Positions 34,264 to 42,554 of a stretch of DNA of 64,000 nucleotides are shown here, one piece after another. Numbering within the stretch: the stretch's first letter is position 1; each line of letters opens with the position of its first letter. The notes beneath the pieces are model-generated. The model did no database searches. It saw nothing but the letters and a program-made list of their open reading frames with translations, and was not told where the DNA came from. The stretch comes from Acetobacteraceae bacterium. Lineage in GTDB: Bacteria > Pseudomonadota > Alphaproteobacteria > Acetobacterales > Acetobacteraceae. Position numbers and translations under genes: made by a program. The stretch lies in the NCBI GenBank assembly GCA_027482245.1, contig JAIXWG010000056.1, positions 44,123-108,122 of the forward strand, read 5' to 3'.

Positions 34264-34845
34264 ATGCCGGATTGGGTTGTCACCGACCGCAGCAACCCCA
34301 TGGACAAGGTCGTCGGCTACCAATCCATGCTGGCTGCCATGCGTACCTTCGTGCGCGCCGGCGGCGTCGCGCAGCCCATCGTGCTGACCATCAAGCATGG
34401 TGTCGGGGCCGCGCCAGCGACCACGCTGACGATGAAGAACGACAACTTCGAAGTCACGAGCATCAACGGCCACCAGATCGCCTACAACTACGCTGGCGGG
34501 CTGGAAGACTTCCACGCATCCGGCTTCCCGAACTGCTTTCCGACCGACGGGACCGCGCCAACCGCCGCGCAGAAGACCCAGCTCCTCTACATGTTCCCCG
34601 AAGCCGCGCGCAGTGCCGTGATCGAGGACGCCTTCGTCGATGCGCTGACCAACAATGCCAGCGTGAAGCTCAGCAGCTTCCTGCCGCTGGTGAAGGCCTA
34701 CCAGCATACCTGCGGAACGGGCGGCGTCGGACTCAACCATCACCATCCGCCGCGGGCGCTCACCGCGGCGGACTACAAGCTCTACGCCGCCACCCTCGCG
34801 GACCGCACGCCGGACAGGATCCATATCAACGCGCTGTTCGGCTGA
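34264..34845 (+). CDS. Orphan protein with local similarity to ribosome-inactivating proteins
   Basis: 193 aa, no signal peptide or membrane helix. A GAGGAGG Shine-Dalgarno at 34250-34256 fixes the ATG at 34264. I do not recognise a family with certainty. Residues 113-124 (EAARSAVIEDAF) match the spacing of the RIP active-site pattern E-A-A-R-x3-I-E, and residues 53-69 (TTLTMKNDNFEVTSING) resemble the preceding RIP beta-strands. Against this, the span between the two regions is about half that of ricin A chain and the active-site Tyr and Trp are not evident. The C-terminal part has a GLNHHHPP loop. Its position just after a tRNA suggests acquisition; no immunity partner is seen. Confidence 0.6.
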   Translation: MPDWVVTDRSNPMDKVVGYQSMLAAMRTFVRAGGVAQPIVLTIKHGVGAAPATTLTMKNDNFEVTSINGHQIAYNYAGGLEDFHASGFPNCFPTDGTAPTAAQKTQLLYMFPEAARSAVIEDAFVDALTNNASVKLSSFLPLVKAYQHTCGTGGVGLNHHHPPRALTAADYKLYAATLADRTPDRIHINALFG

Positions 34846-34899
34846 ACCGCGCCTTTCGTCGCCTGCGCGCCGATCGTGCGGGCGGGCGCGGGCGCCGCC

Positions 34900-35868
34900 T
34901 TATTCCGGCTGGATGCCCGTCGCCCGCACCAGGCCCTGCCACAGCGCCCGCTGCGTCCGCATCAGCGTGCCGAACTCGGCCGGCGTGCTCGGGAACGGCG
35001 CGTTGCCATTGGCGGCCAGGCGCTCCACCAGCTGCGGGTTCTTCAGGCCCTCGTTGATCACGCTGTTCATGCGCGTGACGATCGGCTCGGGGATCCCGCG
35101 CGGGCCCATCACGGCGGAGAAGCTCGGCAGGTCGTAGTCGGGCACGCCCTGCTCCTGCACCGTCGGGAATTCCGGGGCGAGGGGCCACCGCGTCGGGTTC
35201 GTCACGGCCAGCGCGCGGACCTGCCCGGCCCGCACCGCCGGGATGACGCCGGAGAAGCTGTCGAACACCACCTGGATGTTGCCGGAGATCAGATCGGCCA
35301 GCGCCGGCGCCGCGCCGCGATAGGGCACATGCGTCAGCTCGACACCCGTGCGCTGCATGAACAGCACGCCGAGCATGTGGTTGGCACCGCCCGCGCCGGC
35401 GCTGCCGTAGTTCAGCCGCCCCGGATTGGCGCGCGCATAGGCGATCAGCTCCGGAATCGTCCGCACCGGCAGGCTGTTGGTGACGCAGACCATGGCCGTG
35501 CCGGTCGCGAAGGTCGCGATGGCGGTGAAGTCGTCGACGCCCTCATAGCCCGGGGTCTTGAACAGCAGCGGTGCGCCGAGGTGGCTCGACGGGCTCGCCA
35601 TCATGATCGTGTAGCCATCGGGGGCGGATTGCGCGACGTGGGCCGTGCCGATCGTGCCGCCGGCACCGGCGCGGTTGTCCACCACCACCGGCACGCCGAG
35701 CCCATCCTGCAGCACCTGCGCCTGCAGCCGGCCCGCGATGTCGCTGGCGCCGCCGGGCGGGTAGGGAACGACAAGGCGAATCTGGCGTGCGGGCCAAGGG
35801 GCCTGCGCCAGGGCAGGGGCGGCCAGCAGGGAAAGGCCCAGCGCGGGCAGGGCACGGCGACGGAGCAT
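34900..35868 (-). CDS. Bug/TctC family periplasmic solute receptor
   Basis: 322 aa with a signal peptide (ALPALGLSLLAAPALAQ) and the family blocks IRLVVPYPPGGASDIAGR, VVVDNRAGAGGTIGT, APDGYTIMM, LTHVPYRGAAPALADL and DLPSFSAVMGPRGIPE. Bug proteins bind carboxylates and related small molecules for tripartite tricarboxylate transporters, but no TctA or TctB gene lies nearby, so it is an orphan receptor, as is common in Roseomonas and Bordetella relatives. Ligand unknown. Confidence 0.92.
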   Translation of the reverse strand: MLRRRALPALGLSLLAAPALAQAPWPARQIRLVVPYPPGGASDIAGRLQAQVLQDGLGVPVVVDNRAGAGGTIGTAHVAQSAPDGYTIMMASPSSHLGAPLLFKTPGYEGVDDFTAIATFATGTAMVCVTNSLPVRTIPELIAYARANPGRLNYGSAGAGGANHMLGVLFMQRTGVELTHVPYRGAAPALADLISGNIQVVFDSFSGVIPAVRAGQVRALAVTNPTRWPLAPEFPTVQEQGVPDYDLPSFSAVMGPRGIPEPIVTRMNSVINEGLKNPQLVERLAANGNAPFPSTPAEFGTLMRTQRALWQGLVRATGIQPE

Positions 35869-35918
35869 CAGCGGGATTCCCGGGCGGTTTGAGGCCCGGC
35901 GATTAAACCCCGGAAATG

Positions 35919-36356
35919 TTACGTCGCAAAGCGCCGCGGCGGCGGCAGCAGCGCGCCTTGCGGCGCCGCCGGTGCGGCTGGGGGCGGTGCGACCAGCCCG
36001 GGACGGGGGGCGGCTGGCGGCGGGCGCGGCAGGCGGTCCGCCGGGCGCGCGCCCGTCTCCCGCGGCATGGTCCCGCCGGCCTCCCTCGTCGCGCGGCGCG
36101 GGCCGAGCATCAATTCGCGGCGCTGGCCCGGCGTCATCGCATCCCAGCGCGCCTGCATCTCGGGCCGGTCGGGCCGGGCATCACGCTCCTGGTCCCGGCC
36201 GAAGCGGCGGATGGCGCGGCCGCGCTGCTGCGAATCCAGTGCTGACCAGTCGCGGTCCACCCAGGAGAGGTCGGGCTGGGCCGGCCGGGCCGAGGCCTGT
36301 GCCAGGGCGGATGGTGCCGGCATCAGCAGCGGCAGGATGACAAGAAGCTTCAGCAT
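35919..36356 (-). CDS. Exported DUF3106-like protein, Pro-rich tail
   Basis: 145 aa. Signal peptide LLVILPLLMPAPSALAQ, then a charged helical segment with two short units, DLSWVDRDWSALDSQQRGRA and ARWDAMTPGQRRELMLG, of the W-x3-L/M-x-P-x-Q-R-R type seen in DUF3106 proteins. The last 50 residues are mostly Pro and Ala. Function unknown. The next gene encodes a shorter protein with the same kind of units. Confidence 0.7.
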   Translation of the reverse strand: MLKLLVILPLLMPAPSALAQASARPAQPDLSWVDRDWSALDSQQRGRAIRRFGRDQERDARPDRPEMQARWDAMTPGQRRELMLGPRRATREAGGTMPRETGARPADRLPRPPPAAPRPGLVAPPPAAPAAPQGALLPPPRRFAT

Positions 36357-36411
36357 GGCGGGGCTCCCTTCCGGAGACCATGGCAGGGACCGCGGTCCCG
36401 ATGCCAGTCCT

Positions 36412-36753
36412 TCAATCGCTGGTAGCGCGGCGCGGGGCGGCGGTGCCGAAGACCAGCTCGTTCCGCTCCGGCAGGCCGAGCCCGTCCCAGGCCGGCGCGG
36501 CCTCCGCCTCCGTGCGGGCCAGTGGCGTCGGTCCCCGCCGCATGCGGGCCAGGACGCGGCGGCGCTGGGCGGGCGTCAACTCCTCCCAGAACCGCGTCAG
36601 CCAGGCTTCCCGGCGCACGCGGGTGGCCAGCGTCGGCGGGGGCGCTGGCGCCGCGGCGGGCGGGGCGGGGGCGGCGACCCGGGCCGGCGGGGGCGCCGCG
36701 CAGCCGGCCAGCGCCAGCAGCATTCCCCCCGCGAATCCTCTCCGGCCCAGCAT
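36412..36753 (-). CDS. Small DUF3106-like lipoprotein
   Basis: 113 aa from the ATG at 36753. The signal ends in LALAGC with the lipidated Cys at residue 18, then a Pro/Ala linker, then TRFWEELTPAQRRRVLARM and WDGLGLPERNELVFG, matching the units in the neighbouring exported protein. The two genes lie on the same strand with 55 bases between them, so they look like a tandem duplication of which one copy became a lipoprotein. An upstream start at 36789 would bury the signal sequence. Confidence 0.68.
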   Translation of the reverse strand: MLGRRGFAGGMLLALAGCAAPPPARVAAPAPPAAAPAPPPTLATRVRREAWLTRFWEELTPAQRRRVLARMRRGPTPLARTEAEAAPAWDGLGLPERNELVFGTAAPRRATSD

Positions 36754-36812
36754 GGCGGCACCGTTGCAACGATGCCGGCGCCCGGTCAATTCAACCGGGC
36801 GTCACGGCAGCG

Positions 36813-38600
36813 TCAGCGCCCGACCGCATAACCCTGCATGCCGCGCGGGTTGGCACCGGCGAAAAGCTGTCCATCGGTTTCCTGCCGGGCGCCGGTCAGG
36901 CGGCCTTCCGACCATTCCCCGCCGACCTCGACCAGGTGGCCGCGCGCCTTCAGCGCCTCCGCCACCTCGGCGGGGTAGCGGCCCTCCACCACCACCTTCC
37001 CGGGCTTGGCCACGCGCGGCCAGAAGCTGGAGGGCCAGTGTTCCGTGTGGAAGGACGGCGCGTCGATCGCCTGCTGGATCGTCAGCGCGTGGTCCACCAT
37101 GCGGCTGAACATGATGGGCTGCCACTGGTCCTGCTGCTCCCCGCCCGGCGTGCCGAAGCTGAGCCAGGGGCGGCCATCCTTCAGCGCCATGGCCGGGGAG
37201 AGGGTGGTGCGCGGCCGCTTCCCGGGCTTGAGGCCGTTCGGCAGGTTCTCGTCCAGCCAGAACATCTGCCCGCGGGTGCCGAGGCAGAAGCCCAGGCCCG
37301 GCACGGCCGGGGAGGACTGGAACCAGCCGCCCGATGGCGTGGCGGAGACCATGTTGCCCTGCGCGTCGATGACATCGATGTGGCAGGTATCGCCCCCGGA
37401 AGCGCCGAGGCGCGACACCGTCGGCTCCCCGGCGCCAGGCGCGCGGGTCAGAAGCTCGGCGCGGGCGGCGGCGTCGTGGTCCACCCAGGGGGTCGCCATG
37501 CCGGGCAGCGTGCCAGGGCGCAGTTCCATCGACGCCGTCTCGCCGATCAGCTTGCGGCGTTCCTCGTTGTAGGCGTCGGAGAGCAGGTGATGGATGGGGA
37601 CATCGACGAAGTTGGGGTCGCCGTAGAAGGCCTCGCGGTCCGCGAAGGCGAGTTTCATCGCCTCGATCACCGTATGGGCGAAGCGCTCCCCCATCGGGTC
37701 CATCGCCGCCATGTCGAAGCCTTCCAGCAGCGCCATGGTCTGCAGCATGGTCGGGCCCTGGGACCAGACTCCGCATTTCAGCAGGGTGGTGCCGCGGTAG
37801 TCGCGCTTCCACGGCGCCTCGATGCCCGCGCGCCAATGGGCCATGTCATCCGCCGTCAGCACGCCGCGGTGCCGCTGGCCGGAGGTGTCCAGCATCTCAT
37901 TGCTTGCGAAGAACTCGCCGATCGCCTCAGCGACGAAGCCGCCATACCAGGCGTTCCGCGCGGCCTCGATCTGCGCGACGCGGTCATGGCCGGCGCTCTC
38001 GGCCTCCCGCAGCAGGCGCTCCCAGGTATCGGCCAGGGTCGGGTTGGCGTAGAGGCCGCCGGCAACGGGGCCGCCATTGCGCAGCCAGATCTCCGCCGAT
38101 GTGGGCCATTCCGATTCGAACAGCGGCCGCACCGTGTTCAGCGTGGCGACGACGCGCGGCACGTAGTGCACGCCGCGGCGGGCATAGCCGATGGCGTACG
38201 ACAGCACGTCGCGCAGCGACCAGGTGCCCCAGTCCCGCAGCATCAGCGCCCAGGCATCGAAGGCGCCTGGCACCATGGCGGGCAGGAAGCCCGTGCCCGG
38301 CACCAGGTCCAGGCCGAGATCGTCCTTGATGTGCCCGACCGTGAGTTTCGCCGGCGCCACGCCCTGGCCGCAGACCACGCGCTGCGCGCCCGCCTTGGCG
38401 TCATGGAGGATGATGGGGCAGTCGCCGCCCGGGCCGTTCAGGTGCGGTTCCACCACCTGCAGCGTGAAGCCCGCCGCGGCCGCCGCATCGAAGGCGTTGC
38501 CGCCGCGCTCCAGCACCGACATGCCGACCTGGGAGGCGATCCAGTGGGTGGAGGCGACGACACCGAAGGTGCCGGCGATCTCGGGGCGCGTCGTGAACAT
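36813..38600 (-). CDS. Gamma-glutamyltransferase family protein (GGT-like hydrolase)
   Basis: 595 aa, third GGT-family gene of the window. It has ERGGNAFDAAAAAGFTLQVVEP, GPGGDCPIILHD, a predicted nucleophile Thr405 in GGDTCHIDVIDAQGN and GKRPRTTLSPAMAL. In place of the LLNN loop it has FCLGTRGQMFWLDEN, and the last part contains FGTPGGEQQDQWQPI, typical of the GGT-like group of uncertain substrate. No signal peptide from the ATG at 38600; the frame extends 22 codons upstream but starts inside the intergenic region. Divergent from phnN. Confidence 0.87.
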   Translation of the reverse strand: MFTTRPEIAGTFGVVASTHWIASQVGMSVLERGGNAFDAAAAAGFTLQVVEPHLNGPGGDCPIILHDAKAGAQRVVCGQGVAPAKLTVGHIKDDLGLDLVPGTGFLPAMVPGAFDAWALMLRDWGTWSLRDVLSYAIGYARRGVHYVPRVVATLNTVRPLFESEWPTSAEIWLRNGGPVAGGLYANPTLADTWERLLREAESAGHDRVAQIEAARNAWYGGFVAEAIGEFFASNEMLDTSGQRHRGVLTADDMAHWRAGIEAPWKRDYRGTTLLKCGVWSQGPTMLQTMALLEGFDMAAMDPMGERFAHTVIEAMKLAFADREAFYGDPNFVDVPIHHLLSDAYNEERRKLIGETASMELRPGTLPGMATPWVDHDAAARAELLTRAPGAGEPTVSRLGASGGDTCHIDVIDAQGNMVSATPSGGWFQSSPAVPGLGFCLGTRGQMFWLDENLPNGLKPGKRPRTTLSPAMALKDGRPWLSFGTPGGEQQDQWQPIMFSRMVDHALTIQQAIDAPSFHTEHWPSSFWPRVAKPGKVVVEGRYPAEVAEALKARGHLVEVGGEWSEGRLTGARQETDGQLFAGANPRGMQGYAVGR

Positions 38601-38695
38601 TCGGTGTCGGACCCATGCAACTGTCTTGAGTAGTGGGATAGGCGCAGGCAGAAGCGGCGCGGTCAATATTGCGGTGCATGATGCAGCGGGCGGCC

Positions 38696-39283
38696 ATGAC
38701 GGGAATGCTGGTGGCGGTGGTCGGTCCTTCCGGTGCGGGCAAGGACACGCTGATGGCGGGGGCGCGCGGCCGCCTGCTGGGCGATGCGCGTTTCGTCTTC
38801 GCCCGCCGTGCCATCACTCGCCCCGCCGAGGCCGGTGGCGAGGATCATGAGGCGCTGGGCGAGGCCGATTTCACCGCGCGGCGCGATGCCGGCGGCTTCG
38901 CGCTGTGGTGGGAGGCGCATGGCCTTCACTACGGCATCCCCCGCGCCATCGAGGCCGAGATGGAAGCAGGCCGCGTCGTCATCGCAAACCTGTCGCGCGC
39001 CGTGCTGGCCGATGCCGATGCGCGCTATCGGCTCCGCGTGCTGCGCATCACCGCGCCGCTGCCCGTGCTGACCGCGCGGTTGCTGGCGCGGGGGCGGGAG
39101 GACGCCGCCGACATCGAGGCCCGGCTGGCGCGGGAGGTGAAGCTGCCGGAGGGCCTCGACGTCGTGACCGTGATGAACGACGGCCCGGTGCAGGCGGGGG
39201 TGGAGGATGTGCTGGCCGCACTCAGCCGAGCAGCGGCAGACGCTCGGCCAGCAGGAAGGGCGCACCCGGCCCCGCCTGGGTGA
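38696..39283 (+). CDS. phnN: Ribose 1,5-bisphosphate phosphokinase
   Basis: Makes PRPP from ribose 1,5-bisphosphate, the last step of the C-P lyase pathway. About 195 aa, with Walker A GPSGAGKDTL at residues 10-19, then FVFARRAITRPAEAGGEDHE, a guanylate-kinase-like lid, and DVVTVMNDGPVQAGVEDVL. Three in-frame ATGs (38669, 38696, 38705) are possible; the middle one leaves a normal N-terminus. Its 3' end overlaps the convergent DUF1045 gene by 62 bases, so both C-termini are encoded by the same DNA. Confidence 0.88.
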   Translation: MTGMLVAVVGPSGAGKDTLMAGARGRLLGDARFVFARRAITRPAEAGGEDHEALGEADFTARRDAGGFALWWEAHGLHYGIPRAIEAEMEAGRVVIANLSRAVLADADARYRLRVLRITAPLPVLTARLLARGREDAADIEARLAREVKLPEGLDVVTVMNDGPVQAGVEDVLAALSRAAADARPAGRAHPAPPG

Positions 39284-39893
39284 AGAGGCAGAGCTCCGTC
39301 ACGCGGCGCGGCTGCGCGGGAACGTCCGCCAGATGCGCCTGCAGCGCCGGCCAGACCACGGCGCGTTCCTCGGCCGTCAGGCGCCGCGTCAGCGTCACGT
39401 GGAACCACCACTGGTCCAGCACATAGTGGTAGCCCCAGAGGTGCAGCAATTCCCGCTGCCGCTCCGTCATGCGGGCGGGGTTGCGCCGCGCGATCTCGGC
39501 TTCCGTCGGCGGTTCGCGATGCGCGTCGAGCCCGGTGACGCAGGCGTCGCAGAAATCCTGCAGCGCCTGGCACTTCTCCGATTCCAGCAGCGCCAGGAAG
39601 CCATGATGGTCCGCCAGCTTCAGCGGCGGCAGCGCGAAGGGGCGGGTGCGCGCGGCCAGCGCCATGGCATCGGCCCGCATCGCCGCCCAGCTCGTCCGCA
39701 GCCGGAAGGGCGGCTTCAGCGTGGCGTGCAGGCCGTAGCCGCGCGCATCGGCGGTGATGTCCGCGATGTCGAGGCCGGGCAAGGCGGGCTGCGCCAGCGT
39801 CGCGCCCGTCTCCGTATCCCGCCCCAGCCATTGCGAGCCGAGGCGATGCAGCGGGTCCTCCAGCCGCGGCGCCCAGTAGAGCGCGACGCGCAT
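39222..39893 (-). CDS. DUF1045 2H phosphoesterase of phosphonate clusters
   Basis: 223 aa with two His-x-Thr motifs of the 2H superfamily: HATLKPPF (His56) and HVTLTRRL (His165). DUF1045 genes are found with phnM and phnN in alphaproteobacteria. Since phnP, which opens the ribosyl cyclic phosphate made by C-P lyase, is not in this window, this protein probably supplies that phosphodiesterase step; this is inference. The start overlaps the phnM stop by one base (39893), so it is the last gene of the phnG-to-DUF1045 transcript. Confidence 0.87.
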   Translation of the reverse strand: MRVALYWAPRLEDPLHRLGSQWLGRDTETGATLAQPALPGLDIADITADARGYGLHATLKPPFRLRTSWAAMRADAMALAARTRPFALPPLKLADHHGFLALLESEKCQALQDFCDACVTGLDAHREPPTEAEIARRNPARMTERQRELLHLWGYHYVLDQWWFHVTLTRRLTAEERAVVWPALQAHLADVPAQPRRVTELCLFTQAGPGAPFLLAERLPLLG

Positions 39894-41035
39894 CACGCCA
39901 CGCGCTCCCCCGCGCGCCACACCTTGCGCACGATGGCATGGCCCTCATGCGGGCGGACCTGCACGAGGTCGGCGCGCAGCCCGGCCTCGATCCGGCCGCG
40001 ATCGGTGAAGCCCGCCATGCGCGCGGCGCGGTCGGTGATCATGGCGACGGCATCGGGCAGCGTCGTGTCGCCATGGCCCACTGCCAGCCAGGCGGCCTCG
40101 ATCATCGCGGGGGGGACGTAGTCGCTGGCCAGCACGTCGACGGCGCCGGCACGGACCAGGTCGGCCGCCGCAACGTTGCCGGAATGGCTGCCGCCGCGGA
40201 CGATGTTGGGCGCGCCCGCGATCACCTGCACGCCCATGCGCTTCGCGGCCTCCGCCGCTTCCATCGCGACGGGGAATTCGCTGATCATGATGCCGTCGGC
40301 GGCATTGGCCGCGATCTCCTCCGGCGTCGCGTCGTCGTGGCTGGCCAGCGGCAGGTTGCGGTGGCGCACGCGGTCGATCAGCCAGCGGCGCTGGGGTTCG
40401 CGCAGGCGCCCGCGCTGTTCCAGCAATTCCTCGATCCGCTTGTCCACCTGCTCGGGGCTCAGGCTGTGCTGGCGGACGCGCATTTTCTTGTAGCGATCCA
40501 CATCCCGGTACTGGCCGACGCCAGGCGAGTGGTCCATCAGGCTGATCATGCGGACCAGCGGATGGTCCGCGACTGTTTCCACCAGTTCCACCATGTCCGC
40601 CGCCGGCAATTCGCAGCGGAGGTGGAGGAAATGGTCGCTCCGCAGCAGGCCCGTGCCCGACAGCGCATCTAGGTCCTGCACGCCTTCCCGGAAGGTCTGG
40701 GTGCGCCCCGCATCGAAGCCGAGGTCGCCGAGGCAGAGCGCGTCCAGCACCGTCGTCACGCCGGCCGCCGCCGTCTGGCTGTCATGCGCGATCATGGCGG
40801 AGCGCGACGGCCAGCGCGCGGTCGCGCGGGGCTGCACCTGGCGCTCCAGATTGTCGGTGTGCACATCGACGATGCCGGGGATGACGTGGTCGCCGCCGAG
40901 GTCCTGGGCGCCCGCGGCCTGGCTGCGGCCGGGCTGCACCTCCGCGATGCGGTCGCCCCGGATGACGATGGTCCCCTCGATCACCTCCGTCGGCAGGACG
41001 AGGCGGGCATTGGTGAGGATGGTCTCGGGGATCAT
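39893..41035 (-). CDS. phnM: Alpha-D-ribose 1-methylphosphonate 5-triphosphate diphosphatase
   Basis: 380 aa amidohydrolase-fold enzyme releasing pyrophosphate from the ribose triphosphate phosphonate intermediate. The metal site motif VDVHTDNLERQVQPR is typical of PhnM, with LASHDDATPEEI, EFPVAMEAAEAA and APNIVRGGSHSGN further on. The ATGA overlap at 41032-41035 with phnL fixes the start; the frame continues upstream only as antisense-like sequence inside phnL. A second PhnM-like protein is encoded at 46362. Confidence 0.94.
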   Translation of the reverse strand: MIPETILTNARLVLPTEVIEGTIVIRGDRIAEVQPGRSQAAGAQDLGGDHVIPGIVDVHTDNLERQVQPRATARWPSRSAMIAHDSQTAAAGVTTVLDALCLGDLGFDAGRTQTFREGVQDLDALSGTGLLRSDHFLHLRCELPAADMVELVETVADHPLVRMISLMDHSPGVGQYRDVDRYKKMRVRQHSLSPEQVDKRIEELLEQRGRLREPQRRWLIDRVRHRNLPLASHDDATPEEIAANAADGIMISEFPVAMEAAEAAKRMGVQVIAGAPNIVRGGSHSGNVAAADLVRAGAVDVLASDYVPPAMIEAAWLAVGHGDTTLPDAVAMITDRAARMAGFTDRGRIEAGLRADLVQVRPHEGHAIVRKVWRAGERVA

Positions 41036-41733
41036 GCGGCGTCCTGGATGGGGGCAACGTCGAAGAGGCGATCGGCGATCCGGTCCCGGACCTCCGTATC
41101 GTGGAAGATGCCGATGAGGGCGGCACCGCGGGCCTTGGCCTCCCCGATCAGGCCGATCACGACCTCCCGGTTGGCGGCATCGAGGCTGGCGGTCGGCTCG
41201 TCGAGCAGCAGCACGGGGTAATCGGCGGCGAAGCCGCGGGCAAGGTTGATCCGCTGCTGCTCGCCGCCGGAGAAGGTGGCCGGCGGCAGCCCGTGCAGGC
41301 GTTCCGGCAGGTTGAGGCGGAGCAGCAGGCCACGCGCCCGCTCCCGCGCCGCCTCCGGCGCCACGCCGCGGGCCGTCAGCGGCTCCGCCACGATGTCGAG
41401 GGCGCCGATGCGCGGGATGACGCGGAGGAATTGCGACACATAGCCGAGCGTGTCGCGGCGGATCGCCCGCACGAGGCGCGGATCGGCGGTGGCGAGGTCC
41501 ACCACCTCCCCCCCGTGCCGGATCAGGATGCGCCCGGCGCCGGCGCCATAGTTCCCGTAGAGGCAGCGCATCAGTGTGGACTTGCCGGCGCCGGACGGCC
41601 CCGACAGCGCCACGCATTCGCCCGGCGCGACGGTCAGCGACACGTCGTCCAGCACCGGGATGCGGACGCCGCCCTGGAGGTGCAGCCGGAAATCCTTGGC
41701 CAGGCCTTCCGCTTTCAGGACCCAGTCGCCCAT
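41032..41733 (-). CDS. phnL: Phosphonate C-P lyase system protein PhnL (ABC-type ATPase)
   Basis: 233 aa ATPase of the ABC fold, partner of the C-P lyase machinery rather than a transporter. Walker A GPSGAGKST at residues 46-54, signature FSGGEQQRINLARGF and Walker B VLLLDEPTASLD are intact; the QFLRVIPRIGALDIVAEPL block is PhnL-specific. The ATG at 41733 (MGDWVLKAEGL) fits the family; a start at 41799 would overlap phnK. It lies between phnK and phnM with a four-base overlap to phnM. Confidence 0.92.
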   Translation of the reverse strand: MGDWVLKAEGLAKDFRLHLQGGVRIPVLDDVSLTVAPGECVALSGPSGAGKSTLMRCLYGNYGAGAGRILIRHGGEVVDLATADPRLVRAIRRDTLGYVSQFLRVIPRIGALDIVAEPLTARGVAPEAARERARGLLLRLNLPERLHGLPPATFSGGEQQRINLARGFAADYPVLLLDEPTASLDAANREVVIGLIGEAKARGAALIGIFHDTEVRDRIADRLFDVAPIQDAA

Positions 41734-41795
41734 CCGATTCAGACCTCCGGTGCTCGCCTGCTCCGCAGGCTGCGCCCTGCGGTCAACGGAAGGGA

Positions 41796-42554
41796 TCATG
41801 CCGCCAGCACCGAGGACACCAGGAGCTGCGTGTAGGGATGCTGCGGATCGTCCAGCACGCGGTCCGTCAGCCCTTCCTCCACCACCTGGCCCTGGCGCAT
41901 GACCAGGATGCGATGCGCCAGCAGCCGCGCGGCCGCGATGTCATGCGTCACGATCAGCACCGCCAGGCCGAGATCGGCGACCAGCGCGCGGATCAGGTCG
42001 AGCAGCCGCGCCTGGACGGAGACGTCGAGCCCGCCCGTCGGCTCATCCATGAAGACGAGTCTCGGCCGCGTCACCAGCACGCGCGCGATCTGCAACCGCT
42101 GCTGCATGCCCCCGCTGAACTTGCCGGGAATGTCGTCCATGCGGGCGGGATCGATCTCGACGCGCTTCAGCCATTCGGCGGCCTCGGCCCGGATGTTGCC
42201 GTAGTGGCGCGCGCCCACCGCCATCAGCCTCTCGCCGATATTGCCCCCGGCGGTGACGCCGAGCCTGAGCCCGTCCCGCGGGTTCTGATGCACGAAGCCC
42301 CATTCCGTGCGCATCAGCCGCCGCCGCGCGGCCTCCGCCATGCCCAGCACATCCTCCCCGCGATACAGCACCTCGCCTGCATCGGGGCGCATCAGGCCCG
42401 ACAGGACGCGGAGCAGCGTCGTCTTGCCGCTGCCCGATTCGCCGACGATGGCCACGACCTCCCCGGGATGGATGTCGATCGCGACGCCATCGAGGGCGGC
42501 GACGCGGCCGAAGCGGAGTTGCAGGCCGCTGGCCTGAAGAAGGGGCGCGCTCAT
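41796..42554 (-). CDS. phnK: Phosphonate C-P lyase system protein PhnK (ABC-type ATPase)
   Basis: 252 aa, binding the PhnGHIJ core in E. coli. Walker A GESGSGKTTL at residues 38-47, signature FSGGMQQRLQIARVL, Walker B LVFMDEPTGGLD, and the HQNPRDGLRLGVTAGGNIGE block typical of PhnK. The start overlaps the phnJ stop as ATGA (42551-42554). Absence of a membrane partner here agrees with a role in C-P bond cleavage. Confidence 0.93.
   Translation of the reverse strand: MSAPLLQASGLQLRFGRVAALDGVAIDIHPGEVVAIVGESGSGKTTLLRVLSGLMRPDAGEVLYRGEDVLGMAEAARRRLMRTEWGFVHQNPRDGLRLGVTAGGNIGERLMAVGARHYGNIRAEAAEWLKRVEIDPARMDDIPGKFSGGMQQRLQIARVLVTRPRLVFMDEPTGGLDVSVQARLLDLIRALVADLGLAVLIVTHDIAAARLLAHRILVMRQGQVVEEGLTDRVLDDPQHPYTQLLVSSVLAA

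Noticed and set aside
34264..34845. Toxin-immunity or phage-defence island at the tRNA-Ser
   Set aside because: Only one orphan gene lies here. No integrase, attachment repeat or immunity candidate was seen; a search for a copy of the tRNA 3' end downstream by eye found none.
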